Shown: positions 34,442-45,369, counted from the first letter of the stretch. The stretch: DNA of 64,000 nucleotides from Engraulis encrasicolus (GCF_034702125.1 NC_085875.1:22642116-22706115), one strand, 5' to 3'. The notes: a model not told the origin generated them from the sequence alone. Program-made: numbers and translations.

Positions 34442-34484
34442 ATGCTTCTACATTTGTTTCCTTCTTCCAACTCCATTAGTCAAG
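34442..34484 (+). pseudogene. Orphan leader-like exon
   Basis: An ATG opens MLLHLFPSSNSISQG and ends at a good donor (AAG|GTAATT) in phase 1, as in every V leader here. No V exon follows before the V28 leader. It is probably the remnant of a lost V gene. The peptide is only weakly signal-like, so chance similarity is possible. Confidence 0.4.
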
Positions 34485-34683
34485 GTAATTATTTCCATCA
34501 TTATCCAAATGAAATAAAGGAGCAGAGAGACTTGTGCATTCCAAAAACATGTCACATCCACAAATAGATGTTCCTTATTATCTATAACTGCAATAACAGC
34601 ACATACTGCAGCCACCAATGTGCTAGTTGGTGATGTCAGCAGCCATAACAAATTATATATGATATAACATAGGCCCTATTGCT

Positions 34684-34698
34684 GCCAGAGGAGGTGCT
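34684..34698 (+). promoter_or_regulatory. Weak CTCF-like motif upstream of V28
   Basis: GCCAGAGGAGGTGCT, two mismatches, 194 bp before the V28 leader. Confidence 0.25.
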
Positions 34699-34891
34699 AT
34701 TCAAAACAATATAAGAAACAGTGGGGGTGTGTTCCAAGGATGCACGAAACGTTCCAAAACTGAAGTTTCAACCAATCAAAACAGGAGCTGGAGCAAAACG
34801 TTTTAAACTGGTGCCGCAGTGTATGTTCTGTGGGTGTGATGTAACAACTGTCATGACATTCAGAAGAGAAGGTGTCTATCGCAGAGTGAAC

Positions 34892-35367
34892 ATGATGTCC
34901 TTAGGAAATATCATCTTTCTACTCTGCATAACGGGTATGATCATTACAATGGCTTGGTAAAAAAAATATGACAAACCTTTTAAAACATTTTGTGTGTTTC
35001 AAACACAAATGCAAGAGCAAGTGAGTGGAGAAAAAGTCCAACTATAACATCTTCTTCTTCAACTTTAGGTCCATCTCTGTGCTCCAACGTAAACCAGGCT
35101 CCCCCATATTCCATGAAAAATCCAGGACAATCTGTTCAAATCAACTGCTCGCACAGTGTACCAAATTATGATCGTATTTTGTGGTACAAAGAAAGCGAAA
35201 GTGGAGAATTATTATTTTTGGGATACCTCTTCATTACTAATCCTTCTCCTGAGGATAAGAACAAAACAGAGATGAAGGGAAATGCCAATACAGGCCAGCA
35301 AAACTACATCATCATTAAGGACCTCTCACCCACCGACACAGCAGTGTATTACTGTGCTGCTTATTTC
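34892..35367 (+). CDS. TRAV: V28, TCR alpha-type V segment (family B)
   Basis: The leader exon 34892-34934 encodes MMSLGNIIFLLCITG. The V exon is 35069-35367. Landmarks are PSLCSNVNQAPPYSMKN, INCSHS, RILWYKESESGE, FLGYL, KDLSPTDT and AVYYCAAYF. The RSS is CACAGTG at 35368-35374, spacer 22, nonamer ACAAAAACA at 35397-35405. First of the main family-B array (V28-V36). Confidence 0.92.
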
Positions 35368-35454
35368 CACAGTGATACACGAGCCCTTTTCTCTGTACAA
35401 AAACACATTGATGCTTTTTTTTAATCAGAGTAGACCTCCACAGCCAGTGTGTGG

Positions 35455-35457
<3 letters not shown>

Positions 35458-35545
<88 letters not shown>

Positions 35546-35606
35546 TGCGTGCGTGTGCGTGCATGCGTGCGCATCCTTGCATGCGTTTCTGTGTGTGTGT
35601 GCATAC
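35458..35606. repeat. (GT)n/(GC GT)n microsatellite
   Basis: Lies just upstream of the V29 CTCF-like motif, as in each following family-B spacer. Confidence 0.96.
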
Positions 35607-35613
35607 TGTTGCC

Positions 35614-35628
35614 AAAAAGGGTGGCGCT
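35614..35628 (+). promoter_or_regulatory. CTCF-like motif upstream of V29
   Basis: Core AAGGGTGGCGCT. With one extra A relative to V30 it has two mismatches. 97 bp before the leader. Confidence 0.4.
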
Positions 35629-35724
35629 TAAGGACATTTCAGTGAGTTTAAGTTGGTGACATACTGTATGTCAGGTCAGGTGACACAGTCAGGATATGCA
35701 GTGTCCATGGCAGAAGAAAAGAAG

Positions 35725-36173
35725 ATGCTCTTCAGGGTCGCCTTCCTCCTAATGTGTGCAACAGGTAAACAACAACAAAAATTAAGCCACGTCTTTGTAG
35801 AATATGATGACTTGGTCTACTGTTTAAAATCAAAGTCAGTTTGTATGTAACATGACGTCTCTTTTCGTGTGTAGGGCCGTCTCTGTGCTCTACAGTCAAC
35901 CAGGTTCCTCCACACTACATGAAAAATCCTGGTCAAGCCACACAAATCAACTGTTCTCACAGCATACCAAATTACAATCAAATGCTGTGGTATAAAACTA
36001 GCACCAGTGGACAGTTGGTGTTTCTGGGATATCTCAACATTAATCACCCAAATCCTGAGGACAAGGAGAAAGTAGAGCTGGGTGGCAATGCCAATACAGG
36101 CCAACATAACTATATAATCATTAAGAACCTCTCACCCACTGACACATCAGTGTATTACTGTGCTGCTAGTTTC
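35725..36173 (+). CDS. TRAV: V29, TCR alpha-type V segment (family B)
   Basis: The leader exon 35725-35764 encodes MLFRVAFLLMCATG. An in-frame upstream ATG at 35707 would add six residues, but sister leaders start at the equivalent of 35725. The V exon is 35875-36173. Landmarks are PSLCSTVNQVPPHYMKN, INCSHS, QMLWYKTSTSGQ, KNLSPTDT and SVYYCAASF. The RSS is CACAGTG at 36174-36180, spacer 22, nonamer ACAAAAACG at 36203-36211. Confidence 0.92.
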
Positions 36174-36267
36174 CACAGTGCTACACGTGCCCTTTTCTCT
36201 GTACAAAAACGCTACACTTCTCTGATCAAGGTGCACCTCAACAGTCAGTTAAATGTGGTTTTATTGG

Positions 36268-36412
<145 letters not shown>

Positions 36413-36417
36413 TTTTG

Positions 36418-36432
36418 CCAAAAGGTGGCGCT
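36418..36432 (+). promoter_or_regulatory. CTCF-like motif upstream of V30, perfect match
   Basis: CCAAAAGGTGGCGCT, 96 bp before the leader, abutting (GT)n. Identical copies precede V31 and V32. Confidence 0.6.
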
Positions 36433-36527
36433 AAACAATATTATAATGAGCCACAGTTGCAGACATAGGTCTACCAACGTGTGACCCAGCCATGATATGT
36501 AGGCCTATTGACGACAGAAGGATCAAG

Positions 36528-36989
36528 ATGTTTTCGAGAGGAGCCTTCTTTTTGCTGTGTTTTACAGGTATTGTTGATCAAGCAACATCTTTGAAGAAAA
36601 TTACGAGTTGGTCAACGGATTATACGTTTCATGTAATCAGTTCTATGTTTGCTACAGTAACACTTCTCCTTGTTTCTGGTGTAGGTCCATCTCTGTGTTC
36701 CACAGTAAACCAGGTCCCACCCCATTCCATGAAAACTCCCGGAGAGTCCACACAAATCAGCTGTTCTCACAGCATACCGTCTTACGATCGTATGCTGTGG
36801 TATAAAGCAAGCACCAGTGGACAGTTGGTGTTTCTGGGATATCTCAACATGGAGTACCCTAATCCTGAGAATGAGTACAAGGACAAAATTAACATGAGTG
36901 GAAATGCCAGAACAGACCAGCAAAACTACATCATCATTAAGGACCTCTCACTCACCGACACAGCAGTGTATTACTGTGCTGCTAGTTTC
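36528..36989 (+). CDS. TRAV: V30, TCR alpha-type V segment (family B)
   Basis: The leader exon 36528-36567 encodes MFSRGAFFLLCFTG. The V exon is 36685-36989. Landmarks are VNQVPPHSMKTPGEST, ISCSHS, RMLWYKASTSGQ, KDLSLTDT and AVYYCAASF. The RSS is CACAGTG at 36990-36996, spacer 22, nonamer ACAAAAACT at 37019-37027. It is nearly identical to V31 in promoter, leader, intron and most of the V exon. Confidence 0.93.
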
Positions 36990-37061
36990 CACAGTGGTAC
37001 ACGTGCCCTTTTCTCTGTACAAAAACTAGCCTACACTTCTCTGATCAAGGTGCACCTCAAC

Positions 37062-37062
37062 A

Positions 37063-37114
<52 letters not shown>

Positions 37115-37160
37115 ACGAACACACACACAAGACGCACACCGCACCTTCTACCTGCACTAA

Positions 37161-37251
<91 letters not shown>
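37062..37251. repeat. (AC)n microsatellite, two blocks
   Basis: AC tracts at about 37062-37112 and 37164-37251 with a short unique gap. They are in opposite orientation to the GT tracts of the sister spacers. Confidence 0.97.
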
Positions 37252-37253
<2 letters not shown>

Positions 37254-37255
37254 TG

Positions 37256-37617
37256 CTGGTGTACTTGACAGACCTTTTTTAATATTTATTTTTTCTTCAA
37301 AATGCTACTATACCATGTCAGAACGCTATAAAGGACTTTTTTTTAGGAAAAGCACAAAAGCACAACAAATACCTCTTAATGTATGTCCTCTACAAGTCTT
37401 CTGTTGTCCAGTCTTGCACTTTAAATGTCTGTATGAGCACTGTCTATGTCCATACTGTCTTAAGTCCATGTATAAGTACTGTCTATGTCTATACTGTCTA
37501 TGTCCTTACCTAGATTAGTCTATGTCTGTATGGGAAAGCAAGAAATGTAATTTCAAATTCTTTGTATGACCAGTGCATGTAAAGAAATTGACAATAAAAC
37601 CTACTTGACTTGACTTG
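37256..37617 (+). mobile_element. LINE/SINE-like 3' tail ending in (CTTGA)n
   Basis: A block present only in the V30-V31 spacer. It ends GACAATAAAACC then repeated TTGAC units, typical of L2/CR1-type 3' tails in fish. No coding part remains. Confidence 0.5.
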
Positions 37618-37780
<163 letters not shown>

Positions 37781-37781
37781 G

Positions 37782-37796
37782 CCAAAAGGTGGCGCT
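37782..37796 (+). promoter_or_regulatory. CTCF-like motif upstream of V31, perfect match
   Basis: CCAAAAGGTGGCGCT, 90 bp before the leader. Confidence 0.6.
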
Positions 37797-37885
37797 AAAC
37801 AATATTACAATGAGCCACAGTTGCAGACATACCAACGAGTGACCCATTCATGATATGTAGGCCTATTGAAGACAGAAGGATCAAG

Positions 37886-38342
37886 ATGTTTTCGAGAGGA
37901 GCCTTCTTTTTGCTGTGTTTTACAGGTAGGCTATTCAACATCTTTGAAGAAAATTATGAGGTGGTCAACGGATTATACGTTTAATGTATTCAGTTCTATG
38001 TTTGCTATCGTAACATTTCTCCTTCTTTCTGGTGTAGGTCCATCTGTGTGTTCCACAGTATTTCAGGTTCCACCCCATTCCATGAAAACTCCCGGAGAGT
38101 CCACACAAATCAACTGTTCTCACAGCATACCGTCTTACAATCGTATTTTGTGGTATAAAGCAAGCACCAGTGAACAGTTGGTGTTTCTGGGCTATCTCAA
38201 CATGGAGTACCCTAATCCTGAGAATGAGTACAAGGACAAAATAAACATGAGTGGAAATGCCAGAACAGACCAACACAACTTCATCATCATTAAGGACCTC
38301 TCACCCACCGACACAGCAGTGTATTACTGCGCTGCTTATTTG
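37886..38342 (+). CDS. TRAV: V31, TCR alpha-type V segment (family B)
   Basis: The leader exon is 37886-37925 and the V exon 38038-38342. Landmarks are PSVCSTVFQVPPHSMKTP (Phe for Asn at the STVNQ position), INCSHS, RILWYKASTSEQ, KDLSPTDT and AVYYCAAYL. The RSS is CACAGTG at 38343-38349, spacer 22, nonamer ACAAAAACT at 38372-38380. It shares near-identical CDR2/FR3 with V30. Confidence 0.93.
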
Positions 38343-38441
38343 CACAGTGCTACATGCACCCTTTTCTCTGTACAAAAACTAGCCTACACTTCTCTGATCA
38401 AGGTGCACCTCAACAGTCAGTTAAATGTGGTTTTATTGGAG

Positions 38442-38620
<179 letters not shown>

Positions 38621-38631
38621 GCTGTGTGTTG

Positions 38632-38646
38632 CCAAAAGGTGGCGCT
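38632..38646 (+). promoter_or_regulatory. CTCF-like motif upstream of V32, perfect match
   Basis: CCAAAAGGTGGCGCT, 90 bp before the leader. Confidence 0.6.
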
Positions 38647-38735
38647 AAACAATATTATAATGAGCCACAGTTGCAGACATACCAACGTGTGACCCAGTCA
38701 TGATATGTAGGCCTATTGAAGACAGAAGGATCAAG

Positions 38736-39200
38736 ATGTTTTCGAGAGGAGCCTTCTTCTTGCTGTGTTTAACAGGTATTGATGATTCGGCAACATCTTT
38801 GAAGAAAATTATGAGTTGGTCAATGGATTATACGTTTAATGTAATCAGTTCTATGTTTGCTATCGTAACATTTCTCCTTGTTTCTGGTGTAGGTCCATCT
38901 GTGTGTTCCACAGTAAACCAGGTTCCACCCCATTCCATGAAAACTCCCGGAGAGTCCACACAAATCAACTGTTCTCACAGCATACCGTCTTACAATCGTA
39001 TTTTGTGGTATAAAGTGAGCAGTAGTGGAAAGTTAGAGCTTCTTGGAAATCTTTTTCTGATCAATCAACCTAATTACGAGGATGAATACATCAACAAAAT
39101 AGAGCTAAAGGGCAATGCCAATGCAGACCAACATAACTACATCACCATTAAGGACCTCTCACTCACCGACACAGCAGTGTATTACTGTGCTGCTTATTTG
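38736..39200 (+). CDS. TRAV: V32, TCR alpha-type V segment (family B)
   Basis: The leader exon is 38736-38775 and the V exon 38893-39200. The first half matches V31 (VNQVPPHSMKTPGEST, RILWYKVSSSGK). CDR2/FR3 then switches to a V33-like form (PNYEDEYINKIELKG). It ends AVYYCAAYL. The RSS is CACAGTG at 39201-39207, spacer 22, nonamer ACAAAAACG at 39230-39238. The mosaic pattern suggests gene conversion within the family. Confidence 0.93.
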
Positions 39201-39292
39201 CACAGTGCTACACGTGCCCTTTTCTCTGTACAAAAACGCTTCTCTGATCAAGGTGCTCCTCACAGTCAGTTAAATGTGGTTTTATTGGAGCA

Positions 39293-39296
39293 GTGT

Positions 39297-39327
<31 letters not shown>

Positions 39328-39332
39328 GGGGG
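39293..39332. repeat. (GT)n followed by a run of 22 G
   Basis: GT tract ending in G22 at 39311-39332, followed by GTAGTAGT. The long G run could fold as a quadruplex on the plus strand. Confidence 0.95.
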
Positions 39333-39368
39333 TAGTAGTTGTACAGTAGTAGTAGTAGTAGGTCTTTG

Positions 39369-39383
39369 CCAAAGGGTGGTGCT
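39369..39383 (+). promoter_or_regulatory. CTCF-like motif upstream of V33
   Basis: CCAAAGGGTGGTGCT, two mismatches (A6 and C12), 79 bp before the first leader copy. Confidence 0.35.
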
Positions 39384-39461
39384 AAACAAACAAATAGTAC
39401 CGTGAGCCTCAGTTGTAGTGGCACTCAGTACGTGTATATTGTGTAAGAAAAAAGCATGAAG

Positions 39462-40014
39462 ATGTTCTTGAGAGGGGCCTTCTTTTTACTGTGTGTAACA
39501 GGTATCTCCTAATCAGGATACATATGGTGTAAGACAGAGGCATCAATATGTTTTTGAGAGGTGTCTTATTCTTACTGTGTGTAACAGGTATTGCCTGAAA
39601 ACCAAGCAATGATTAATTGATCAGATGTGGTGTAATTAAAGTGATTGTGTGATGTGTTTGATGTGGCCTGTAACATTCTTTCTCTTTTCATGTCTTAGGT
39701 CCATGCGTGTGTTCAACAGTAAATCAGGCTCCTCCACACTCAATGAAAACATCTGGAGAATCCACACAAATCAACTGTTCTCACGACATACTGTCTTATG
39801 ATCGTTTTATATCATTTTATGGTATAAAGCGCGCACCAGCAGTGGAAAGTTAGACCTCCTGGGAAACCTCAACATTATTTACCCAAATCCGGAAGATGAA
39901 TACATCAATAAAATAGAGATGACTGGCAGTGCTGATACAGGCCAACAAAACTTGATCATCATTAAGAACCTCTCACCCACCGACACAGCAGTGTATTACT
40001 GTGCTGCTTATAGA
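39462..40014 (+). pseudogene. V33, family B V pseudogene with duplicated leader exon
   Basis: Two leader exons stand in tandem: 39462-39501 (MFLRGAFFLLCVTG) and 39548-39587 (MFLRGVLFLLCVTG), both in phase with the V exon 39699-40014. FR1 is normal (VNQAPPHSMKTSGEST, INCSHD). About 8 extra bases in FR2 destroy the LWYK frame and lead to a TAG near 39851. After the lesion the family-B sequence continues to AVYYCAAY. The RSS looks intact: CACAGTG at 40015-40021, spacer 22, nonamer GCAAAAACT at 40044-40052. Confidence 0.9.
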
Positions 40015-40120
40015 CACAGTGCTACACGTGTTTTCTTCTCAGTGCAAAAACTCCTCTAAGCATTTGATCTGGTTAGACATCATGTGGTTATATTTATTTG
40101 AGTGTGTGCATGTGCCTGCA

Positions 40121-40233
<113 letters not shown>

Positions 40234-40318
40234 CTAAAGGGTGGTACTTGAGCTTGAGTTAGTGGAATACCAAAGAGACACTGTGAGGACATGCAGAATA
40301 TGTGACAGAAGGACCAAG

Positions 40319-40767
40319 ATGTTCCTCTTCTTACTCTGTCTAACAGGTATTGCCTGACAATTAAATAGTCTTTGTAGAAATTAGAAATTGATTATAACTT
40401 TGATGTTGATTCTCTTGCTACAGTACTGCTTGTAACATTCCTCCTTGTCGATTCTTGTGTAGGTTCATCTGTGTATTCTACAGTAGTCCAGGTTCCAACC
40501 CATTTAGTGAAAACTCCTTGGGAATCCACACAAATCCACTGTTCTCACAGCATCCCGTCTTACAATCGAATGCTGTGGTATAAAGCCAGTACCAGTGGAA
40601 AGTTGGTGTTTCTGGGAAATCTTAAAGTAATTCACTCCAATCCTGAGGAAGAGTATACGGATAAAATAGAGCTGGGTGGCAATGCTGATACAGGCCAAAA
40701 CAACGATATAATCATTAAGAACCTCTCACCCACAGACACAGCAGTGTATTACTGTGCAGCTTCTAGA
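40319..40767 (+). CDS. TRAV: V34, TCR alpha-type V segment (family B), short leader
   Basis: The leader exon 40319-40346 encodes only MFLFLLCLTG, four residues shorter than its sisters. The V exon is 40463-40767. Landmarks are SSVYSTVVQVPTHLVKTP, IHCSHS, RMLWYKASTSGK, KNLSPTDT and AVYYCAASR. The RSS is CACAGTG at 40768-40774, spacer 22, nonamer GCAAAAACC at 40797-40805. The upstream GGTGGTACT is too degraded to call as a CTCF-like site. The truncated signal peptide could weaken export. Confidence 0.91.
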
Positions 40768-40864
40768 CACAGTGCTACACGTGCCCTTTTCTCTGAGCAA
40801 AAACCTCAATGTGCGTATTATCAGGGTAGACCTTGCAGTCAGCTTTGCAGTTAGTAATTTGTGG

Positions 40865-41043
<179 letters not shown>

Positions 41044-41049
41044 GTTTAG

Positions 41050-41064
41050 CCAAAAGGTGGTGCT
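41050..41064 (+). promoter_or_regulatory. CTCF-like motif upstream of V35
   Basis: CCAAAAGGTGGTGCT has one mismatch (C12 to T). 110 bp before the leader. Confidence 0.5.
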
Positions 41065-41173
41065 ATCCGAGCTACAGTGATGTTACAGTGAGCTCCAGTT
41101 GGTGACACTACATCACCAAGTGACACAGTAATGAATCAAGACGATACACTGTGTCCATGACAGAAGGACCAAG

Positions 41174-41720
41174 ATGTTCTTCAGAGGTGCCCTCCTGCTA
41201 TTATGTGTAACAGGTATGGCCTGATATTATTTACTAAAAATAAATAATATACTGAAAAAAATATTTACTGAAAATATTTGAAGAAAATTATAAACTGCTC
41301 AGCTTATTAGAAATTTGGCGCAACTAGATATACCGGTAGCCTACGTAAATTATATTTTTGCTATAGTAACATTCTATGTTTGTATCGTAACATAATATTC
41401 CTCTTTGTTCATTGTGTAGGTCCATCTGTGTGTTCCACAGTAGTCCAGGTCCCACCCCATTCCATGAAATCTCCTGGAGAATCCACACAAATCAACTGTT
41501 CTCACAGCATAGATTCTTACAATCGAATTTTGTGGTACAAAGCAAGCAGTAGTGGACAGTTAGTATTTTTGGGATATCTGTACGTAGATCAACCATATCC
41601 TGAGACTGAGTACAAGGACAAAATAGAGCTAAAGGGCAATGCCAATAAAGATCAACATAACTACATGACCATTAAGAACCTCTCACCCACGGCAACAGCA
41701 GTGTATTACTGTGCTGTTAC
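41174..41720 (+). CDS. TRAV: V35, TCR alpha-type V segment (family B), altered FR3
   Basis: The leader exon 41174-41213 encodes MFFRGALLLLCVTG. The V exon is 41420-41720. Landmarks are VVQVPPHSMKSPGEST, INCSHS, RILWYKASSSGQ and LGYL. FR3 reads SPTATAVYYCAV, so the conserved Asp is Ala. The germline end is CAV-T, 3-5 bases shorter than its sisters. The RSS is CACAGTG at 41721-41727, spacer 23, nonamer GCAAAAACA at 41751-41759. Confidence 0.91.
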
Positions 41721-41789
41721 CACAGTGCTACACGTACTCCCTCCCCCTGTGCAAAAACACCCCCATGCCTTTGATTAACATAATCTCCA

Positions 41790-41900
41790 GAATGTGCGTG
41801 CGTACATGCATGCGTGCGTGTGTGTGCACGTCTGTGTGCATGTGTGCAGGTGTGTGTGTGTGCGCACATGTGTGTGCATGTGTGTGTGTGCGTGTGTGCG

Positions 41901-41966
<66 letters not shown>

Positions 41967-41985
41967 GGTGTGTGTGTGTGCGTGA
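41790..41985. repeat. (GT)n/(GTGC)n microsatellite
   Basis: Degenerate GT/GC tract followed by a purer GT block. Confidence 0.95.
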
Positions 41986-42081
41986 GTGCATGTGTGTCAT
42001 TGTTTTGGGTGGTGCTACATGAGCTAATATCCGTATCAACAAGTCACAGTCAGGATACACTGTACCCACGACATGATCAAG

Positions 42082-42557
42082 ATGTTCTTAATACGTCCTC
42101 TCCTCCTACTGTGTATAACAGGTATTGACTGATAATTACTAGCAAAAGTGTTTCTTCTAAACTCTAGTAGGTCTATAATTCTCTACTGATTGCATATTTG
42201 CTGCTTTGGTAAGGTGTTTAACATCACTTTCTCTTTTCTTGTGTAGGTCCATCTGTGTGTTCCACAGTAAACCAGGTTCCACCCCATTCCATGAAAACTC
42301 TTGGTCAAGACACACAAATCAACTGTTCTCACAGCTTTCCATCTTACGATCGTATTTTGTGGTATAAAGCGAGTACCAATGGACAGTTGGTATTTTTAGG
42401 ATATCTTTACATTAATCAACCGTATCCAGAGAATGAGTACAAAATTGAGGATAAAATAGAGCTGGGCGGCAATGCCAATAAAGACCAACAAAGCTACATC
42501 ACCATTAAGAACCTCTCACCCACCGACACAGCAGTGTATTACTGTGCTGCTAGTTAC
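42082..42557 (+). CDS. TRAV: V36, TCR alpha-type V segment (family B)
   Basis: The leader exon is 42082-42121. An in-frame ATG at 42073 would add MIK; the homologous start is 42082. The V exon is 42247-42557. Landmarks are VNQVPPHSMKTLGQDT, INCSHS, RILWYKASTNGQ and AVYYCAASY. FR3 has two extra residues (EYKIEDKIEL). The RSS is CACAGTG at 42558-42564, spacer 22, nonamer GCAAAAACA at 42587-42595. Last family-B member. Confidence 0.92.
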
Positions 42558-42595
42558 CACAGTGCTACAAATCCCCTCTCTACTGTGCAAAAACA

Positions 42596-42960
42596 CCTCC
42601 ATGCCTACGCTGCTCCTCCTCAGCCAGAAATACTATATGTGATTTCATCACCTTTTATCTGTTGTTTTGTTCGTTTTCTCTCATTACACATTATATTATT
42701 ATCATTATATTATATTATTATCATAATATCATTTTATTATCTTTACATTAGCCTACACATTATACATTTTTATGAAACTTATTTATTTCTGTTTTATAGT
42801 CTATAGGCTTTTGTGCATTTGTGCTTTTTTGAGGCTTTATTGTAGAACAAGTGTAACAGGGTGGTTGTGTAACAGCTGCCATCTCGCAGAGTTTGGCTAG
42901 GGAACGTTAGTGAACCTCTCTCCGGAGATATTGGTCTGGACCTTAAGCTCAGTGGTGTCA
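42596..42960. other. AT-rich spacer, no gene seen
   Basis: ATTAT-rich sequence, then a block with GTGTAACAGGGTGG. No V relic recognised. Confidence 0.45.
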
Positions 42961-43869
42961 TACAGCTCCAGGCCTTTTTATTAGAATACCATGAAAAAAT
43001 TGATTTATTTCTATAATTCCATCAATAATGTTAAACTGTCATGGATTGTAGATTCATGGCCCAGTTTTTTAACTATTCCAATCATTATTTTGTTCCTTTT
43101 TATATACGTTGGCCTTCCAGCTAAAAAAAAACATGAATTGGGGAATTCACATTATTAGAATATTGTTATAAAATCACATTTTTCTTCATCAAAATTCGGG
43201 TCACATTAAATCAGTTGAAATTTGGTACTTTCTACATAACATGCAATGGTCAATACTTGGTTAGGACATTCTCTGTCTTCATAATGGCCATGACGCTAAC
43301 TCACCAGTTTAATTCTAAATAACCAGAAATGAAACCCCATTGAAAATGAATGGGGTTTTATTTCTGTTGAGTTAGAATTAAACTGGTGAGTTAACACCAA
43401 AACGTGGCATGGAAATCTACAGGGTATATTGAAGAGTGAAGTGTGGGGCACCAGGTCAACAAACAAGAACAGCTGACAGCAAAGCATCAATGATATCTGA
43501 GCTTCCATAACTCCCATGCACTGTTTTTGCCATTGACTTCAATGTTAAACGCATCATGGCCATTATGAAGACAGAGAATGTCCTAACCAAGTATTGACCA
43601 TTGCATGTTATGTAGAAAGTACCAAATTCCAACTGATTTAATGTGACCCGAATTTTCATGAAGAAAATATTCTAATGATGCGAATTCCCCAATTCATGTT
43701 TTTTTTTAGCTGGAAGGCCAACGTTAGAAAAAAGAAAAAAATTAATGATTGGAAAAGTTAAAAAACTGGGCCATGAATCTACAATCCATAACAGTTTAAC
43801 ATTATTGATGGAATTATGGAATTAAATCAACTTTTTCATGGTATTCTAATAAAAAGGCCTAGAGCTGTA
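42961..43869. mobile_element. Foldback (long inverted repeat) element
   Basis: The left arm begins at TACAGCTCCAGGCC and the right arm ends GGCCTAGAGCTGTA. Arms of about 330 bp are inverted copies (TTGGCCTTCCAGCT versus AGCTGGAAGGCCAA). The centre holds a second palindrome (about 43294-43394) around TTTAATTCTAA/TTAGAATTAAA. A single-arm relative lies at 56886-57092. Confidence 0.8.
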
Positions 43870-43872
43870 CTG

Positions 43873-44050
43873 CGCCTCCCATGCCGAGCTGGGATGTTGC
43901 CTGGAAGGTCGCAGGTTTGAGCCCCGCGTGTGGAACGAGTGCAAGATGACCTGGGTTTACAGTTGCTATTATGAATTGACATTGAGCAAGCAACATATTG
44001 TGTGCTTCAACTTGCATTCATCTCCACCCTTCTGCCAACTTGTAGATAAA
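43873..44050 (+). mobile_element. tRNA-derived SINE relic
   Basis: A box-B-like GGTTTGAGCCC follows GGAAGGTCGC. The body then resembles fish SINE tails. Confidence 0.4.
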
Positions 44051-44132
44051 GTTTATTGATATAGGCCTAATGCATTAAATAATCTCAGTGTAATGCGTTC
44101 AGTCATCCGGTGTGGTGGCACATCTTTTTGCA

Positions 44133-44147
44133 CCATTGGGTGGCACT
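44133..44147 (+). promoter_or_regulatory. CTCF-like motif upstream of V37
   Basis: CCATTGGGTGGCACT has one mismatch (A6 to G). A (GT)n tract separates it from the leader. Confidence 0.45.
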
Positions 44148-44167
44148 GTTGCTCAGTCAGATGCATC

Positions 44168-44354
<187 letters not shown>

Positions 44355-44496
44355 TCCAGGGCTCTGGTCTTGTGTTTCGGGTTGACAAGCAAGTGCCAGG
44401 TCAAATTGTGCTGTGCCTCTGGTGTGACTCACTGTACTGTAGTTAATCAGGGATTACTATCAAATTCGCAACGTTTTTCCTAATACAAATTTGAAG

Positions 44497-44970
44497 ATGA
44501 TTATCATCACTACCGTCAGTCTTCTGCTTTGTCTCACAGGTGTTTCTACTTTGCTGTCATGTTGAGTAGGCAGCGTAGCAAATGTGTTTCCTAGGTGAAA
44601 AAGCATACTTCACAGGATAATCATTTTTGGTACTAAAAGTATTTCTCATTTCTCTCCATCAGGATCCCTCTTGGGAAAAGGGGTAAATCAAACTCCACTG
44701 AACTGGATTACACAACAGGGGCAGTCTGTCAAGCTCCAATGTGTACACAATATAACTAACTATGACACCATCTTATGGTACCAGAAGACTAAAGATGGGG
44801 GATTAAAACTGCTTGGTTACCTTCTGGGGACCACTCAATTTCCAGAACTTGAATCGGACATCAAGATTAAAATGGAAGGGGATGCAAATATAAACAAAGT
44901 TAATTACATGACCATCATGAACTTGGCATCAGCAGAGTACTCAGCAGTGTACTTCTGTGCTGCCAGTCTG
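44497..44970 (+). CDS. TRAV: V37, TCR alpha-type V segment
   Basis: The leader exon 44497-44539 encodes MIIITTVSLLLCLTG. The V exon is 44663-44970. Landmarks are KGVNQTPLNWITQQGQS, LQCVHN, TILWYQKTKDGG and LLGYL. FR3 is SAEYSAVYFCAASL, with the conserved Asp replaced by Tyr. The RSS is CACTGTG at 44971-44977, spacer 22, nonamer ACAAAAACA at 45000-45008. Single-member family. Confidence 0.91.
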
Positions 44971-45008
44971 CACTGTGCTGCCAACGCCTTCACTCTCACA
45001 CAAAAACA

Positions 45009-45354
45009 TCCTACTGTCGCCTATATGTGATTCAGTGCAATGGGCAATAATGGTAATACACCGTCTGGTCAATCAACAGTTGATAAGATCATAATTGTTG
45101 ATTTCGGTATAGCCTACATGACTTTTTAGCTACGAAACAATATTCAAATCAATTATAATTATTTTTTCATATAAGCTTGCCCGTTTGATAAAAGCTGGTC
45201 AAGCATTGTAACAAACCCTCATGTGACCAAACGACAGAATTGGGTCCTCATTAAACTGTATTGGGTGGGGGGTGGGGGGCTTTCATATGACTTTGTCTCG
45301 ACCTTAGCCAAAGCTAACAGTGGCCCTGCTTGCAGTAGACTGTACATTATTCAT
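45009..45354. repeat. Spacer with interspersed repeat-like block
   Basis: Positions about 45245-45340 resemble the block near 5630-5690 (GGGGGGCTTTCA, AAAGCTAACAGTGGCCCTG). No gene is seen. Confidence 0.4.
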
Positions 45355-45369
45355 CCAGCAAGTGGTGCC
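45355..45369 (+). promoter_or_regulatory. Weak CTCF-like motif upstream of V38
   Basis: CCAGCAAGTGGTGCC, two mismatches, 116 bp before the leader. Compare the perfect copy at 5767, which sits in the same repeat context. Confidence 0.35.

Noticed and set aside
42596..42806. C-terminal hydrophobic extension of V36
   Set aside because: It lies beyond the RSS and is AT-rich translation, not a membrane segment of the receptor.
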